From: Bacillus aquiflavi
GTDB taxonomy: Bacteria > Bacillota > Bacilli > Bacillales > Cytobacillaceae
DNA: 64,000 bases
Assembly: GCF_019915265.1 (NCBI RefSeq)
Contig: NZ_CP082780.1
Span: forward strand, 1,364,001 to 1,428,000
Direction of reading: 5' to 3'
Part shown: positions 50,520 through 60,458 of the stretch, piece by piece
Numbering within the stretch: the stretch's first letter is position 1
Layout of the letters: every line of letters begins with the position of its first letter
Notes under the pieces: model-generated
The model's input: only the letters and a program-made list of their open reading frames with translations
Told to the model about the DNA's origin: nothing
The model's database searches: none
Made by a program: the position numbers and the translations under genes

Positions 50520-51935
50520 GTGAAGCAGTTTCTACGCTATATCCCACCCGTTCATGAGCTTCAAAAGGATGAACGATTTAAGCAGCAAATGAAAGAAGCT
50601 GAAATTGATGTAAATTTTATGACTGAAGCAGTAAAGAATGTAATTGATCATGTGCGTCAGCAAATAATTGCCGGGAGCTGGTCCGGTGCTAAGCCGGGAA
50701 CAGCACAATTTATTTCACAGTTGTTTTCAATTGTACGTGAGACGTTGCAAAAACAGTACTCTTACACATTAAAAAGGGTGATAAATGGGACAGGGACGAT
50801 CCTCCATACAAACCTAGGACGTGCTCGATTAAGTAGCAGGGCTGCAGAACATGTTCTTGAAGCTGCCCAACATTATTCAAATTTAGAATATGAGTTAGAG
50901 GCAGGCGAACGGGGCTCACGACATAGTCATGTTGAACAATTAATTACAAAAATAACTGGCGCTGAAAGTGCAATGGTCGTTAATAACAATGCAGCAGCTG
51001 TTTATTTAGTGTTGCGAGCGCTTGCCAGTGAAAAAGAAGTAATTGTTTCTCGAGGCCAGCTTGTAGAAATCGGCGGTTCTTTTCGCATTTCCTCGATAAT
51101 GGAAGAGAGCGGTGCACAGCTTGTCGAAGTCGGGACGACAAATAAAACACATCTTTATGATTATGAACAAGCGATTAATGAAAATACAGCGATGATTTTG
51201 AAAGTACATACGAGTAATTTTAAAACGATTGGCTTTACTAAGTCAGTCGACCGAGAAGAGCTTGCAGCGCTAGCTAAAAAACATGCTGGGATTATTTTTT
51301 ATGAAGATTTAGGCAGTGGTGTCCTTTACGATTTCGAGAAGCATGGCATTGGCGAGGAACGAGCCGTCGGAGATGTACTAAAGAAGGGGGTTGATCTCGT
51401 TTCTTTTAGCGGTGATAAACTGTTAGGGGGACCACAGGCAGGTATTATTGCAGGAAAAAAGAAATGGATTGATCAGTTAAAAAAACACCAACTAGCACGA
51501 GTTGTCCGTGTCGATAAAATGACGTTAGCAGCATTAGAAGGAACATTAATGGACTATTTAAAAGGGGATGTAACAACTATTCCAACGCTGCGTGATTTGC
51601 TCATTCCGATTGAACAATTAAAAGAGCGAACAATTCAGTTTATTGAAACATTACAACAACAGCCAACACATTACAAAGTTCGCTTAAAAGAGGGTGTCAG
51701 TCAAGTGGGCGGCGGAACGATGCCGGGTGTTGAATTACCGACTTACCTTGCTGCAATTAGGCATAAACAAATATCAGCTGAACATTTAGGTCGCAGTTTG
51801 CGAACGAATCATTCACCTCCCATTATTGCACGCATCCAAAATGAAGAAATTTTATTTGATTTACGGACGATTACGAAAGAAGAAGAGAGGATTATTTTGA
51901 ATGCGCTGCTGGAGATTGAAAAGCTGATTATTTAA
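50520..51935 (+). CDS. selA: L-seryl-tRNA(Sec) selenium transferase SelA
   Basis: SelA turns Ser-tRNA(Sec) into Sec-tRNA(Sec) using selenophosphate. The 471-residue protein shows the SelA order: 'RYIPPVHELQKDERFKQQ', 'VINGTGTILHTNLGRA', 'MVVNNNAAAVYLVLRAL', 'IFYEDLGSGVLYDF', and the PLP Lys in 'FSGDKLLGGPQAGIIAG'. The start is GTG with CGGAGG about 13 bases upstream. The gene is intact, unlike selD. selB and selC are not in the window. It interrupts the usual cotM-sspP spacing of the citB region. Confidence 0.96.
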   Translation: MKQFLRYIPPVHELQKDERFKQQMKEAEIDVNFMTEAVKNVIDHVRQQIIAGSWSGAKPGTAQFISQLFSIVRETLQKQYSYTLKRVINGTGTILHTNLGRARLSSRAAEHVLEAAQHYSNLEYELEAGERGSRHSHVEQLITKITGAESAMVVNNNAAAVYLVLRALASEKEVIVSRGQLVEIGGSFRISSIMEESGAQLVEVGTTNKTHLYDYEQAINENTAMILKVHTSNFKTIGFTKSVDREELAALAKKHAGIIFYEDLGSGVLYDFEKHGIGEERAVGDVLKKGVDLVSFSGDKLLGGPQAGIIAGKKKWIDQLKKHQLARVVRVDKMTLAALEGTLMDYLKGDVTTIPTLRDLLIPIEQLKERTIQFIETLQQQPTHYKVRLKEGVSQVGGGTMPGVELPTYLAAIRHKQISAEHLGRSLRTNHSPPIIARIQNEEILFDLRTITKEEERIILNALLEIEKLII

Positions 51936-51940
51936 ACTGA

Positions 51941-51969
51941 GGCTGATCTAATGTTAGATCAGCCCTTTT
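51941..51969 (+). terminator. Terminator of selA
   Basis: GGCTGATCTA-ATG-TTAGATCAGCC, a 10-bp stem followed by CTTTT. Confidence 0.85.
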
Positions 51970-51974
51970 CATGA

Positions 51975-52118
51975 TTACATGTCATGACCAGCATTGTTTT
52001 TTTGTCTCGTATGATTGCGGTTTTTCACTTTATGTGAACCGCTTAATGGTTCAGGTTGACCAGACTGTTCGCCTTTTGGAGCATTTTTACGCATATCTTT
52101 TCCATCATTTTTATTCAT
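51975..52118 (-). CDS. sspP: Small acid-soluble spore protein P
   Basis: The 47-residue product '[20 protein letters not shown]' ... '[15 protein letters not shown]' matches SspP, a minor SASP made in the forespore under sigma-G. Three ATG codons stand in a row after AGGAGGG; I chose the third for spacing and family length (48 in B. subtilis). It lies near cotM and upstream of acnA, as in B. subtilis, but no sspO is seen. Confidence 0.93.
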   Translation of the reverse strand: MNKNDGKDMRKNAPKGEQSGQPEPLSGSHKVKNRNHTRQKNNAGHDM

Positions 52119-52301
52119 CATCATCCCTCCTAGGGAGTAGTATGATTCTTTCATCATCTTTTATCCACATATGATCAAACAGTAACATTTGGTGGGATTT
52201 ACGTTTAAACGAGCTTTTATTCTCCTGTTTTTACTACTGAATATTTCTAATAAAACTGCGCAATTTAACGGTAAGCTTTTTTAAATGGAGGAGAAATTAA
52301 A

Positions 52302-52562
52302 ATGCCTTACTACAAAGATAAACAACAAGCTTTTCAAGCTGCCCAACAAGGAGTAGAAGAAGCAAAAGGCTTCTTTCATGATATTGTTAAAGATAGTGCC
52401 GCATATGGCCATCAATTAAAGCATTTAAAAAATGAAGTAAATGAAGCATACGAACAGATAGAAAACGCTCTTGAAGTAGCGTCTGAAACACAGCGAATTC
52501 GACTGAAGCAATTCCAACAAGATCTTCAGGCGATAGTAAATGAAGTAAATAAAATGAAATAA
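52302..52562 (+). CDS. Small coiled-coil protein, unknown
   Basis: The 86-residue product is almost entirely alpha-helical and polar ('HQLKHLKNEVNEAYEQIENA', 'RIRLKQFQQDLQAIVNEVNK'), with no Cys and no membrane segment. ATGGAGGAG lies upstream. Its position between sspP and acnA hints at a sporulation role, but I do not recognise the family. Confidence 0.6.
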   Translation: MPYYKDKQQAFQAAQQGVEEAKGFFHDIVKDSAAYGHQLKHLKNEVNEAYEQIENALEVASETQRIRLKQFQQDLQAIVNEVNKMK

Positions 52563-52701
52563 TTGGCTCATTTTAAAGCCCGACGTTTTGGAGGGCACTG
52601 AAAAACTTGCGTTTTTTTATATCATAACGGTTTCCAAGATAAAAAGGAGGCACTTTCTATTCTATTTTAAATAGAAAGTGCCTCCTTTCTTTACTTATTT
52701 C

Positions 52702-53020
52702 TTACTCTTTTCGTCCATGAGCTTCAATATTGGCTTTCTCTGAATAAGCTGTATCTCCAATAACCGTATCCACTTTCATACCTGCTTGTTTCCTTTTTTC
52801 AATCACTTCAATTATTTTTTTACAGTAAGTTACTTCATCTTTTCTCGTTAGAAGTATTTTTTGCAGGGAACTTGGATCGATTACGTCATCTTCTAGTGCC
52901 AAATCTAAGAAGGATTTAAGGACATATCATATTTTAGAACGCTCTACTAAATCAGCGTCTGAGATATCATGAATCCCCTTTAATAATAAATCCTTAAACA
53001 TACGATAGGAAAAATTGCAA
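52702..53020 (-). pseudogene. IS1182-type transposase fragment
   Basis: On the minus strand the text reads 'YRMFKDLLLKGIHDISDADL' then, after a stop, 'SFLDLALEDDVIDPSSLQ', then jumps to 'KQAGMKVDTVIGDTAYSEKA'. This order fits an IS1182-type DDE transposase with the middle deleted and frames broken. The catalytic set is incomplete. Confidence 0.75.
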
Positions 53021-53189
53021 TTCGACCATTATTCAAACAGTATTTCGTTTTTAGCTCCTCTCATATAAACGAAAAATCGCCAAGTTCATTCATTTGACGA
53101 AGCCTGTTATCTTTTTGGCATGACGAGATCACAAATTACCATATAGGGACTTAAATTGAGCGTTTCTTGGGTTGAAATTTATGGAGAGA

Positions 53190-53367
53190 GCACGCTAGTT
53201 GATTGGAGTGGAAGACGGCGACTCCTGTGGGAAAGCGAGACAGACGAGACCCCGCCCGAAGCGAAGGAGGAGGCTCGCCCGCCCGTGGAATGCGTTCGCC
53301 TGAAACGGAAATTAACGGGTTTCAAAAGGCGAGTAGATGAACGCAAGTCGTTCACCTACTCGCTATG
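53190..53367. repeat. GC-rich interspersed repeat of Bacillaceae type
   Basis: A block far richer in G+C than its surroundings reads GTGGAAGACGGCGACTCC, 'GAGACCCCGCCCGAAGCGAA', 'GGAGGCTCGCCCGCCCGTGG', 'GGAAATTAACGGG'. From memory, similar blocks recur in many Bacillus-group genomes between genes. A hairpin follows at 53333-53367: GCGAGTAGATGAACG with its complement, one mismatch. The block lies inside the IS1182-type remnant. Confidence 0.6.
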
Positions 53368-53660
53368 AAATTTTAAGGACTTTTTCAGTGCCCTCACATT
53401 TTGTTGGGCTTATTTTAGCGATAAGTGAAAGGATCATAAATCAACTTACTAGCTACCTTTTAAGATCATGCGTTACAATAAAGCTATATGATATCTCCCA
53501 CATAAGTTAAACTTATCAAAAACAATAACTTTCTTGTTATTTACTTATGTAACAGGTTGTATTAAGATAAATAATGTGTGAAAAGTTAGATGGGAGAAGT
53601 TCGAGCTTTTCAATAACTTCTATTATTTTATGTAAGATTAAGAAAGAGGGGATCGTACTT

Positions 53661-56369
53661 ATGGAAAAGAACGATGTTTTTAACTCCCGTGCATCCTTTG
53701 ATGTAAACGGCAAACGTTACCATTATTATCGCTTAGACGCCCTGGAAAAAGCAGGTGTTGGAAAAGTTTCTAAGCTTCCTTATTCGATTAAAGTATTACT
53801 GGAATCTGTTCTTCGTCAATTAGACGGTCGTGTGATTACAAAAGAACACGTAGAAAACTTAGCAAAATGGGGAACAAACGAAGTAAAGGAAATTGACGTT
53901 CCATTTAAGCCATCACGTGTTATCCTTCAAGATTTCACAGGTGTTCCAGCAGTTGTTGACCTTGCGTCATTACGGAAAGCCATGGCTGATCTGGGTGGAG
54001 ATCCTGATAAAATAAACCCTGAAAAGCCTGTTGATCTCGTTATTGACCACTCTGTTCAAGTAGATAAATTCGGTACTTCAGATGCACTTGAAGCAAATAT
54101 GAAATTAGAGTTTGAGCGTAACGCTGAGCGTTATCAATTTTTAAGCTGGGCCCAAAAAGCATTTAATAACTATCGGGCAGTGCCACCAGCAACAGGAATC
54201 GTTCACCAAGTGAACCTTGAGTATTTAGCAAATGTTGTTCATGCGGTTGAAACAGAAGCAGGTGAGTATGAAACATACCCTGATTCTTTAGTAGGAACAG
54301 ACTCTCATACAACAATGATTAACGGTATCGGTGTTCTTGGTTGGGGAGTAGGTGGAATTGAAGCTGAAGCAGGTATGCTGGGCCAGCCTTCATATTTCCC
54401 TGTACCAGAAGTTGTCGGAGTTAAGCTAACTGGAACACTTCCAAATGGTGCAACTGCTACAGACCTTGCTTTAAAAGTAACACAAGTTCTTCGTAAACAA
54501 GGTGTTGTAGGCAAGTTTGTTGAGTTTTTCGGTCCTGGTGTATCAACACTTCCACTTGCTGATCGGGCAACAGTTGCAAACATGGCTCCTGAATACGGTG
54601 CCACTTGCGGTTTCTTCCCTGTTGATGCAGAATCACTTGATTACATGCGCTTAACAGGCCGTGATGACGAGCATATTGCGGTTGTTGAAAAATATTGTCA
54701 AGAAAACGGATTGTTCTTCGATCCATCTGTTGAACCGATGTACACAAATGTAGTGGAAATCGATCTTTCAGAAATTGAAGCAAATCTTTCTGGTCCAAAG
54801 CGTCCACAAGATTTAATTCCTTTATCAATGATGCAAAAATCATTCCGTGATGCTGTAAGTGCTCCAATGGGTAACCAAGGTTTTGGACTTGAGGAAGCTG
54901 AATTAAATAAAGAAGTAGCCGTTAAATTTGAAAACGGTGACGAAGCTACAATGAAAACCGGCGCAATTGCAATCGCAGCAATTACGAGCTGTACTAATAC
55001 ATCTAATCCTTACGTCATGTTAGGTGCAGGTCTTGTAGCGAAAAAAGCTGTCGAAAAAGGTTTACAAGTGCCGAAATTTGTTAAAACATCTTTAGCACCG
55101 GGTTCAAAAGTTGTTACTGGATATCTTCGTGATTCTGGCTTGCTTCCATATTTAGAGGAAATTGGTTTCAATGTTGTTGGATACGGTTGTACAACATGTA
55201 TCGGAAACTCTGGTCCATTAAAAGAAGAAATCGAAAAAGCAATTGCTGAAAATGATTTGCTAGCTACATCAGTTCTTTCAGGGAACCGTAACTTTGAAGG
55301 ACGTATCCATCCGTTAATTAAAGGAAACTACTTAGCTTCACCACCGCTTGTAGTTGCGTATGCATTAGCTGGTACAGTTGATGTTGATCTGCAAAATGAT
55401 CCAATTGGAAAAGATAAAGATGGAAATGACGTCTTCTTTAATGATATTTGGCCGACTACAGAAGAAGTTAACGATGTTGTCAAACGTACTGTGACCCCTG
55501 AGTTATTCCGTAAAGAATACGAACGTGTATTCGATGATAATGCTCGTTGGAATGAAATTAAAACAAGCAATGAGCCGCTTTACACGTTTGATGAAAACTC
55601 AACTTATATTCAAAACCCGCCTTTCTTTGAAGGTTTAAAACCTAATCCAGACGAAGTAAAACCATTATCTGGATTACGTGTAGTTGGTAAATTCGGTGAC
55701 TCTGTCACAACTGACCATATTTCACCTGCTGGTGCAATCGGCAAGGATACTCCTGCAGGAAAATATTTGCGTGAAAATGGCGTTGAAGTTCGTGACTTTA
55801 ACTCTTATGGATCACGTCGCGGTAACCATGAGGTGATGATGCGCGGTACGTTCGCAAACATTCGTATTCGTAACCAAATTGCTCCTGGCACTGAAGGCGG
55901 CTTCACTACTTACTGGCCAACTGGTGAAGTAATGGCTATTTATGATGCATGCATGAAATACAAAGAAGATGGAACAGGTTTAACTGTCCTTGCAGGAAAA
56001 GATTACGGTATGGGATCTTCTCGTGACTGGGCTGCAAAAGGTACAAATTTACTAGGTATTAAAACAGTAATTGCGGAAAGCTTTGAGCGTATTCACCGTT
56101 CAAACCTTGTATTAATGGGTGTTCTTCCGCTTCAATTTAAGGACGGAGAAAACGCAGATGTTCTTGGACTTACAGGTAAAGAAGTAATTGATGTCCAAAT
56201 CGATGAAAATGTAAAACCTCGTGATATCGTGAAAGTGACTGCTACTGATGAACAAGGCAACAAAAAAGAATTTGAAGTACTTGTACGCTTTGATTCTGAA
56301 GTTGAAATTGATTATTACCGCCACGGTGGTATTTTACAAATGGTACTTCGCGATAAGCTTAAAGCTTAA
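53661..56369 (+). CDS. acnA: Aconitate hydratase (aconitase A)
   Basis: The 902-residue TCA-cycle enzyme converts citrate to isocitrate, and in bacilli also binds RNA when iron is low. The cluster Cys residues appear in '[18 protein letters not shown]' and '[14 protein letters not shown]'. Other family stretches are '[20 protein letters not shown]', '[20 protein letters not shown]' and '[18 protein letters not shown]'. ATG 53661 follows AGAGGGG; the frame is open further upstream but without a site. In B. subtilis citB is repressed by CcpC and CodY; I did not identify those boxes here. Confidence 0.98.
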   Translation: MEKNDVFNSRASFDVNGKRYHYYRLDALEKAGVGKVSKLPYSIKVLLESVLRQLDGRVITKEHVENLAKWGTNEVKEIDVPFKPSRVILQDFTGVPAVVDLASLRKAMADLGGDPDKINPEKPVDLVIDHSVQVDKFGTSDALEANMKLEFERNAERYQFLSWAQKAFNNYRAVPPATGIVHQVNLEYLANVVHAVETEAGEYETYPDSLVGTDSHTTMINGIGVLGWGVGGIEAEAGMLGQPSYFPVPEVVGVKLTGTLPNGATATDLALKVTQVLRKQGVVGKFVEFFGPGVSTLPLADRATVANMAPEYGATCGFFPVDAESLDYMRLTGRDDEHIAVVEKYCQENGLFFDPSVEPMYTNVVEIDLSEIEANLSGPKRPQDLIPLSMMQKSFRDAVSAPMGNQGFGLEEAELNKEVAVKFENGDEATMKTGAIAIAAITSCTNTSNPYVMLGAGLVAKKAVEKGLQVPKFVKTSLAPGSKVVTGYLRDSGLLPYLEEIGFNVVGYGCTTCIGNSGPLKEEIEKAIAENDLLATSVLSGNRNFEGRIHPLIKGNYLASPPLVVAYALAGTVDVDLQNDPIGKDKDGNDVFFNDIWPTTEEVNDVVKRTVTPELFRKEYERVFDDNARWNEIKTSNEPLYTFDENSTYIQNPPFFEGLKPNPDEVKPLSGLRVVGKFGDSVTTDHISPAGAIGKDTPAGKYLRENGVEVRDFNSYGSRRGNHEVMMRGTFANIRIRNQIAPGTEGGFTTYWPTGEVMAIYDACMKYKEDGTGLTVLAGKDYGMGSSRDWAAKGTNLLGIKTVIAESFERIHRSNLVLMGVLPLQFKDGENADVLGLTGKEVIDVQIDENVKPRDIVKVTATDEQGNKKEFEVLVRFDSEVEIDYYRHGGILQMVLRDKLKA

Positions 56370-56387
56370 TATAAACATAAATGAAAG

Positions 56388-56419
56388 AAAAACACCATAT
56401 CACAGTATATGGTGTTTTT
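56388..56419 (+). terminator. Terminator of acnA
   Basis: AAAAACACCATAT and ATATGGTGTTTTT pair perfectly around a 6-base loop. Confidence 0.88.
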
Positions 56420-56797
56420 CTGATGTTATAGACAAAAATTTAAATTTAAATCGCTTCCTTTTGACTTGCATGTTTGGCAGTCAAGGCACGTAACAGGAGG
56501 CGTATAGTTTATAAGTCCGTATAAAAAAGTGAGTGTGCACTATATGTAAATAGAGTGCTTAAGCTTGTAGACAAGTCATTATTTGAAGCAAATGCTCTCT
56601 GACTATTGAAAGCACTTTGTCGGTCTAGGCGTGCAGTACGAGACGGAAAATTGGAAGTACAGAGTTACAACGAAGAATACGAGCATTGTTAACGGTAACG
56701 GTCTGACACGATATATAGATACGGTGTATTTCCTTTGCGTTCTCACTTCAATTTCGATATGTTAATCATAACTAAATAAGTGAGTGAGGAGATCGAT
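56420..56797. repeat. Intergenic region holding repeat copy B
   Basis: At about 56465-56517, GCAGTCAAGGCACG ... AGGCG ... TTTATAAGTCC repeats the element at 22608-22672. The rest shows no gene. A promoter for the following operon is expected but not clear. Confidence 0.4.
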
Positions 56798-57214
56798 ATG
56801 GGAGCGTTTCAACTAGGAGCTTTTACAATAAAATATGAATGGATCATGATACTTTTTTCAGGAATGATTACATATATCGTGATTAAAAATTGGACAAAAG
56901 AAGATAGGAAATTTCAAACGAGTTTCCTCGATACTATTTTTAATGCACTAATAATTGGCTTTTTGATATATAAATTTAGCCTTGCTCTATTTAAACCTGC
57001 ACTTATTTTTGATAATCCACTTGGATTACTTTATTTCACTGGTGGGATAAAAGGAGCTTTTTTAGGAGTTTCCGCAGCTTTTTTTTATGTAGTATGGAAA
57101 ATGAAGAAGGAAAAATGGCTGCCTGTTATTGTTTTTAAAGGGTTAATTTACATAATTGCTACGTTTTTTCTTTCTTTTTGGGTTTTCAGAACCTTATTTT
57201 TCCTATTTTTTTAG
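56798..57214 (+). CDS. Four-helix membrane protein upstream of the thioredoxin
   Basis: The 138-residue protein starts 'MGAFQLGAFTIKYEWIMI' with GAGGAG six bases upstream. It has four hydrophobic segments, and its start faintly recalls Lgt-like prolipoprotein transferases. The TlpA-type gene follows within 42 bases, so it may serve extracytoplasmic thiol redox, as a reductant channel or partner. This is inference from position. Confidence 0.65.
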   Translation: MGAFQLGAFTIKYEWIMILFSGMITYIVIKNWTKEDRKFQTSFLDTIFNALIIGFLIYKFSLALFKPALIFDNPLGLLYFTGGIKGAFLGVSAAFFYVVWKMKKEKWLPVIVFKGLIYIIATFFLSFWVFRTLFFLFF

Positions 57215-57255
57215 GGTACAATATTAAATGGAAAAGAATACATAAGGAGGATTAT

Positions 57256-57756
57256 ATGATTAAAAAAGTGATTGCTGCTATCATTTTATTCGGGCTGCTA
57301 ACAACAGTAATTGTACAGGCAATGGAAAGGGAACCGAAGACAGGAATACAAATTGGAGATAAAGCACCTGATTTTGAATTAAAAACATTGACAGGGGAGA
57401 CAGTAAAGCTTTCTGATTACAAAGGAAAAAAAGTGATATTAAATTTTTGGGCAACTTGGTGTCCTCCTTGTCGTGCTGAGATGCCTGATATGCAGAAATT
57501 TTATGAAAAAATGGGGACAGATGAAGTTATTTTAGCTGTAAATCTTGATCCGGGTGCAGATGTTCAAGGGTTTATGACTGAAATGGGCGCTACTTTTCCA
57601 GTTTTATTAGATGAAGAAGAAAGCGTGATGAAAACTTATAAAATTTTATCTATCCCTACAACATTTTTTATCGATTCAGAAGGTGTGATTCGTCAAAAAT
57701 ATACAGGTGCTATGTCGTTACAAATGATGAAAAAGAGTATGAATGATTTGAAATAA
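57256..57756 (+). CDS. yneN: Membrane-anchored TlpA/ResA-type thiol-disulfide protein (YneN-like)
   Basis: One N-terminal membrane anchor is followed by a thioredoxin-like domain with the active site 'FWATWCPPCRAEMP' and the cis-Pro in 'ILSIPTTFFIDSEG'. The domain faces outside and reduces or isomerises disulfides. yneN follows citB in B. subtilis, in line with the order here. AAGGAGG precedes ATG 57256. It is probably co-transcribed with the preceding membrane protein. Confidence 0.9.
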   Translation: MIKKVIAAIILFGLLTTVIVQAMEREPKTGIQIGDKAPDFELKTLTGETVKLSDYKGKKVILNFWATWCPPCRAEMPDMQKFYEKMGTDEVILAVNLDPGADVQGFMTEMGATFPVLLDEEESVMKTYKILSIPTTFFIDSEGVIRQKYTGAMSLQMMKKSMNDLK

Positions 57757-57849
57757 ATAACTTAAATTAAATTTTCGAAAAGTTGTAATAATTCTAACGA
57801 AATTTGGGGAGAATAGCTGTTACAATGGTTTTAAAGGAAGGTGAAAACA

Positions 57850-57975
57850 ATGAGAAAGCCACGGAAACGTTCCTTTGCTGAACTTGTACTAGAAAATAAG
57901 CGTCAGCTGTTAAAAGACCGCGAAGCGTTAGAAAAAATTGAAGAACGAATTGAAGAAAAACGACTTAAAGCATAG
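57850..57975 (+). CDS. FbpB-like small basic protein
   Basis: The 41-residue product 'MRKPRKRSFAELVLENKRQL' ... 'ERIEEKRLKA' matches the FbpB family of small basic proteins. FbpB in B. subtilis is Fur-regulated and helps the small RNA FsrA spare iron. No clear Fur box was seen here, so regulation is open. GGAAGGTG precedes the ATG. Too short for most gene callers. Confidence 0.8.
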   Translation: MRKPRKRSFAELVLENKRQLLKDREALEKIEERIEEKRLKA

Positions 57976-58034
57976 ATTTACCAATTATGATTCTAAGTTG
58001 TAAGGGGAACCCTTAAAATATGGAGGGGATCATA

Positions 58035-58178
58035 ATGGGTAATCCGAAAGGAAGCAGAAAGCATTTCGTTCCAAACCATATTGGGACACAGCCGCGCGGT
58101 TTTGGAGGAAATAAAGGAAAAAAGATGCAGGACCAATCAGGTCAGCATGCACAAGTCATTCAAACTAAAGGTGAATAA
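58035..58178 (+). CDS. sspN: Small acid-soluble spore protein N
   Basis: The 47-residue product '[20 protein letters not shown]' ... '[13 protein letters not shown]' matches SspN, a minor SASP made in the forespore. TGGAGGGGAT precedes the ATG. In B. subtilis sspN and tlp form one unit; here the second group II intron separates them. Confidence 0.93.
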   Translation: MGNPKGSRKHFVPNHIGTQPRGFGGNKGKKMQDQSGQHAQVIQTKGE

Positions 58179-58203
58179 ATGAAATAGATTTTTATATCAT
58201 GAT

Positions 58204-58234
58204 AGCACTTGACGTCGTTCGAGTGCTTTTTATT
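58204..58234 (+). terminator. sspN terminator, intron 2 insertion site
   Basis: AGCACTTGA and TCGAGTGCT pair (one wobble), followed by TTTTATT. The intron starts within ten bases of the stem. Confidence 0.8.
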
Positions 58235-58237
58235 AGT

Positions 58238-59545
58238 GTGCCAGGCATGGCATTTATCTAGGTGGTGCAAGTCCACTGTGGGGGAACACATCATCCAACC
58301 ACTAGGGAAGCGCAAGGTGCTTGTCGTGAGGCAAGAGCTGAAGGAAGCGTGTACCAAAATCTTGGTCTGACGAACAGAAATCTGATACCAAGGCTTTACA
58401 GAAGGATAAGACTACTAAACAAGTCAAAGTCCAAAAGATGTGCGTAACTCTGTGAAGTAAATCAGGCAGATAAAAAGAGGAAAGATAAATGTCTTACCTT
58501 GGGAGGTCTCACGAACAGTTGAGGAGTCCCCTATAAAGAAAACTGGTCGAATAAGGTTTATCGTGAGAAGTCAGCAGAAACCAACACGTGGTTAATTGAT
58601 ATTGACCTAGAACGCTTCTTTGATACTGTCCATCATGATAAGTTAATGAGAATAATTTCTTATACAATCAAGGATGGCGATGTCATATCACATACGAAAA
58701 TATCTAACAAGTGGAGTAATGGTGAATGGGAAACGTGAAAACACTCCCATTGGAACACCGCAAGGTGGTAACCTGAGTCCGCTATTAAGCAACATCATGC
58801 TTAATGAATTAGATAAGGAATTAGAAGCAAGAAATCTAAATTTCGTCAGAGATGCGGATGATAGCATCATCTTCGTCAAAAGTGAAAAAGCAGCCAATCG
58901 TGTCATGAAATCTATCACAAATTTTATCGAAAAGAAACTTGGGTTAATCGTAAACGCAGAGAAAAGTAGAATATCAAGACCAGGAAATACGAAATTTCTA
59001 GGATTTGGATTCTATTATGATACGCATACGAAAAAATATCAACCACGAGCGCATCAAGATTCGGTACGGAAATTCCAAAGAAAGCTAAAACAGCTAACGA
59101 AACGCAACCAAGGAGTCTCCCTAAATAATAGGATAATGAAATTAAGACAAGTTATTTACGGATGGGTGAACTACTTTAAAATCGCGAAGTTGAAAAAGAT
59201 ACTCACAACTACTGATGCGAAATTGCGCTCTAGGTTACGAGTCATCATTTGGAAACAATGGAAAAGTAATAAGAAGCGAATCCAATCACTTATTCAATTG
59301 GGTGTACCTGAAGAAGAAGCCAAAGGACTGACCTATTGCCGAAAAGGATATCGGTACATAGGGCTATCGAAAGTTGTTCAAACAGCATTATCAAATAAAC
59401 GTCTAAAGCAAAGAGGAATCCCCTTTGCCTTAGATTATTACTTAGAAGTTCATACTGCAATATAAGTTGAACCGCCGTATACGGAACCGTACGTACGATG
59501 GTGTGAGAGGGATGGGAAGTTAAATAACTTTCCTCTCTACTCGAT
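58238..59545 (+). mobile_element. Group II intron copy 2 (class C-like), deleted
   Basis: The ends are the same as in copy 1 (GTGCCAGGCATGG ... CTCTACTCGAT) and only scattered substitutions separate the shared parts. About 560 bp present in copy 1 (between 39917 and 40477) are missing here, which removes the end of the 5' RNA part and the N-terminal reverse transcriptase. Domains V and VI are intact. It sits right after the sspN terminator and splits sspN from tlp. Confidence 0.88.
58585..59465 (+). pseudogene. ltrA: Group II intron reverse transcriptase/maturase, copy 2
   Basis: The N-terminal third is deleted. The remainder starts 'TWLIDIDLERFFDTVHHD', has a 2-base deletion near 58692 that changes frame, then continues 'GKRENTPIGTPQGGNLSPLL' through the maturase X domain. 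The catalytic YADD box is 'RDADDS': the Tyr is replaced by Asp. It could not act even without the deletion. Confidence 0.88.
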
Positions 59546-59649
59546 TAAATTTAATGTTTGATTACGAATAAAACTTAAAATCAGCTGTTATAATATTTTT
59601 TTTCCTTCACAAACTAACAGTGTAGATCTAAAAAAAAGGAGGAAATGAC

Positions 59650-59889
59650 GTGTCAAATAATAAATCAAAACCAGATGATCGCAGTGACAATGTTGAAAAG
59701 CTTCAAGAAATGGTTCAAAATACGATTGAAAATATAGAGCTGGCAGAAGAGACAATGCAGTTATCAAATGGTGAGAATCGAGCAGAAATTGCTGAAAAAA
59801 ATGAACGGAGACGAGAAAGTATTGAGGCAATGCGTCAAGAAATAAAAGACGAGGCACATGCACAGCAAGATCAAAATGAAGAATTTTGA
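59650..59889 (+). CDS. tlp: Small acid-soluble spore protein Tlp
   Basis: The 79-residue, very polar helical product ('[20 protein letters not shown]' ... '[17 protein letters not shown]') matches Tlp, a thioredoxin-like-named SASP of the forespore. GTG is the start after AAAGGAGG. Its usual partner sspN is upstream beyond the intron. Confidence 0.93.
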   Translation: MSNNKSKPDDRSDNVEKLQEMVQNTIENIELAEETMQLSNGENRAEIAEKNERRRESIEAMRQEIKDEAHAQQDQNEEF

Positions 59890-59916
59890 CCTATCCGTTT
59901 TTGGATAGGTTTTTTC
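59889..59916 (+). terminator. Terminator of tlp
   Basis: ACCTATCC and GGATAGGT pair, followed by TTTTTT. Confidence 0.85.
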
Positions 59917-60000
59917 TTTTTCCTTCATGTACAGAAAATTTGTGCTAGTATAGAATTGGAAATTAAAAATTTATATTTGTACTGAAAAGGGGAAAAAACA

Positions 60001-60423
60001 ATGTTAGTATCAACAAAAGAAGTCGAAGTCCGCTATGCAGAAACAGACCAAATGGGAGTTGTTTATCACGCAAATTATTTAGTTTGGATGGAACTCGGAC
60101 GAACAAAGCTAGTAAAAGATCTAGGTTTTAATTATGCTAAAATGGAAGAGGATGGCATTATTTCTCCAGTTATTGATATTGAAGCCTCGTATAAAAAGCC
60201 ACTTCGCTACGGAGAAACTGCTAAAATAAAAACATGGATTGAAGAATACAACGGTTTTAAAGTGACATATGGTTATGAAATTTTTACTGAAACGGGAGAG
60301 TTAGCGGTTATGGGTTTTTCAAAGCACGTCTGTGTGAAAAAAGCCACGTTTAAACCGATTTCAATTAAAAGGTCTTATCCTGAATGGCATTTAGCATATG
60401 AAAAAGCGAAAAAGCATGCTTAG
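60001..60423 (+). CDS. yneP: Acyl-CoA thioesterase, 4HBT/YbgC type (YneP)
   Basis: The 140-residue hot-dog protein carries the 4-hydroxybenzoyl-CoA thioesterase signature with the catalytic Asp in 'VRYAETDQMGVVYHANYLVW'. It hydrolyses acyl-CoA esters; the substrate is uncertain. Position after tlp matches yneP of B. subtilis. AAAGGGG precedes the ATG. Confidence 0.92.
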   Translation: MLVSTKEVEVRYAETDQMGVVYHANYLVWMELGRTKLVKDLGFNYAKMEEDGIISPVIDIEASYKKPLRYGETAKIKTWIEEYNGFKVTYGYEIFTETGELAVMGFSKHVCVKKATFKPISIKRSYPEWHLAYEKAKKHA

Positions 60424-60458
60424 ATAATGGTCATGTCTGCTGTTTTTATAGTTAGACG

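Larger units (their letters stand above)
52591..53395 (-). mobile_element. IS1182-type element, deleted remnant
   Basis: GAGGGCACTGAAAAA at 52591-52605 is repeated inverted at 53381-53395 (15/15), and such ends are typical of IS1182-like elements. Inside are transposase pieces on the minus strand and a GC-rich repeat. The element is 805 bp, well under half of a functional one. A 19-bp-armed hairpin (AAAGGAGGCACTTTCTAT and complement, 52643-52688) lies just inside the left end, probably the transposase terminator. Confidence 0.78.

Noticed and set aside
54305-54867. Open frames opposite acnA
   Set aside because: They are antisense shadows of a strongly conserved gene, without ribosome binding sites or family resemblance.
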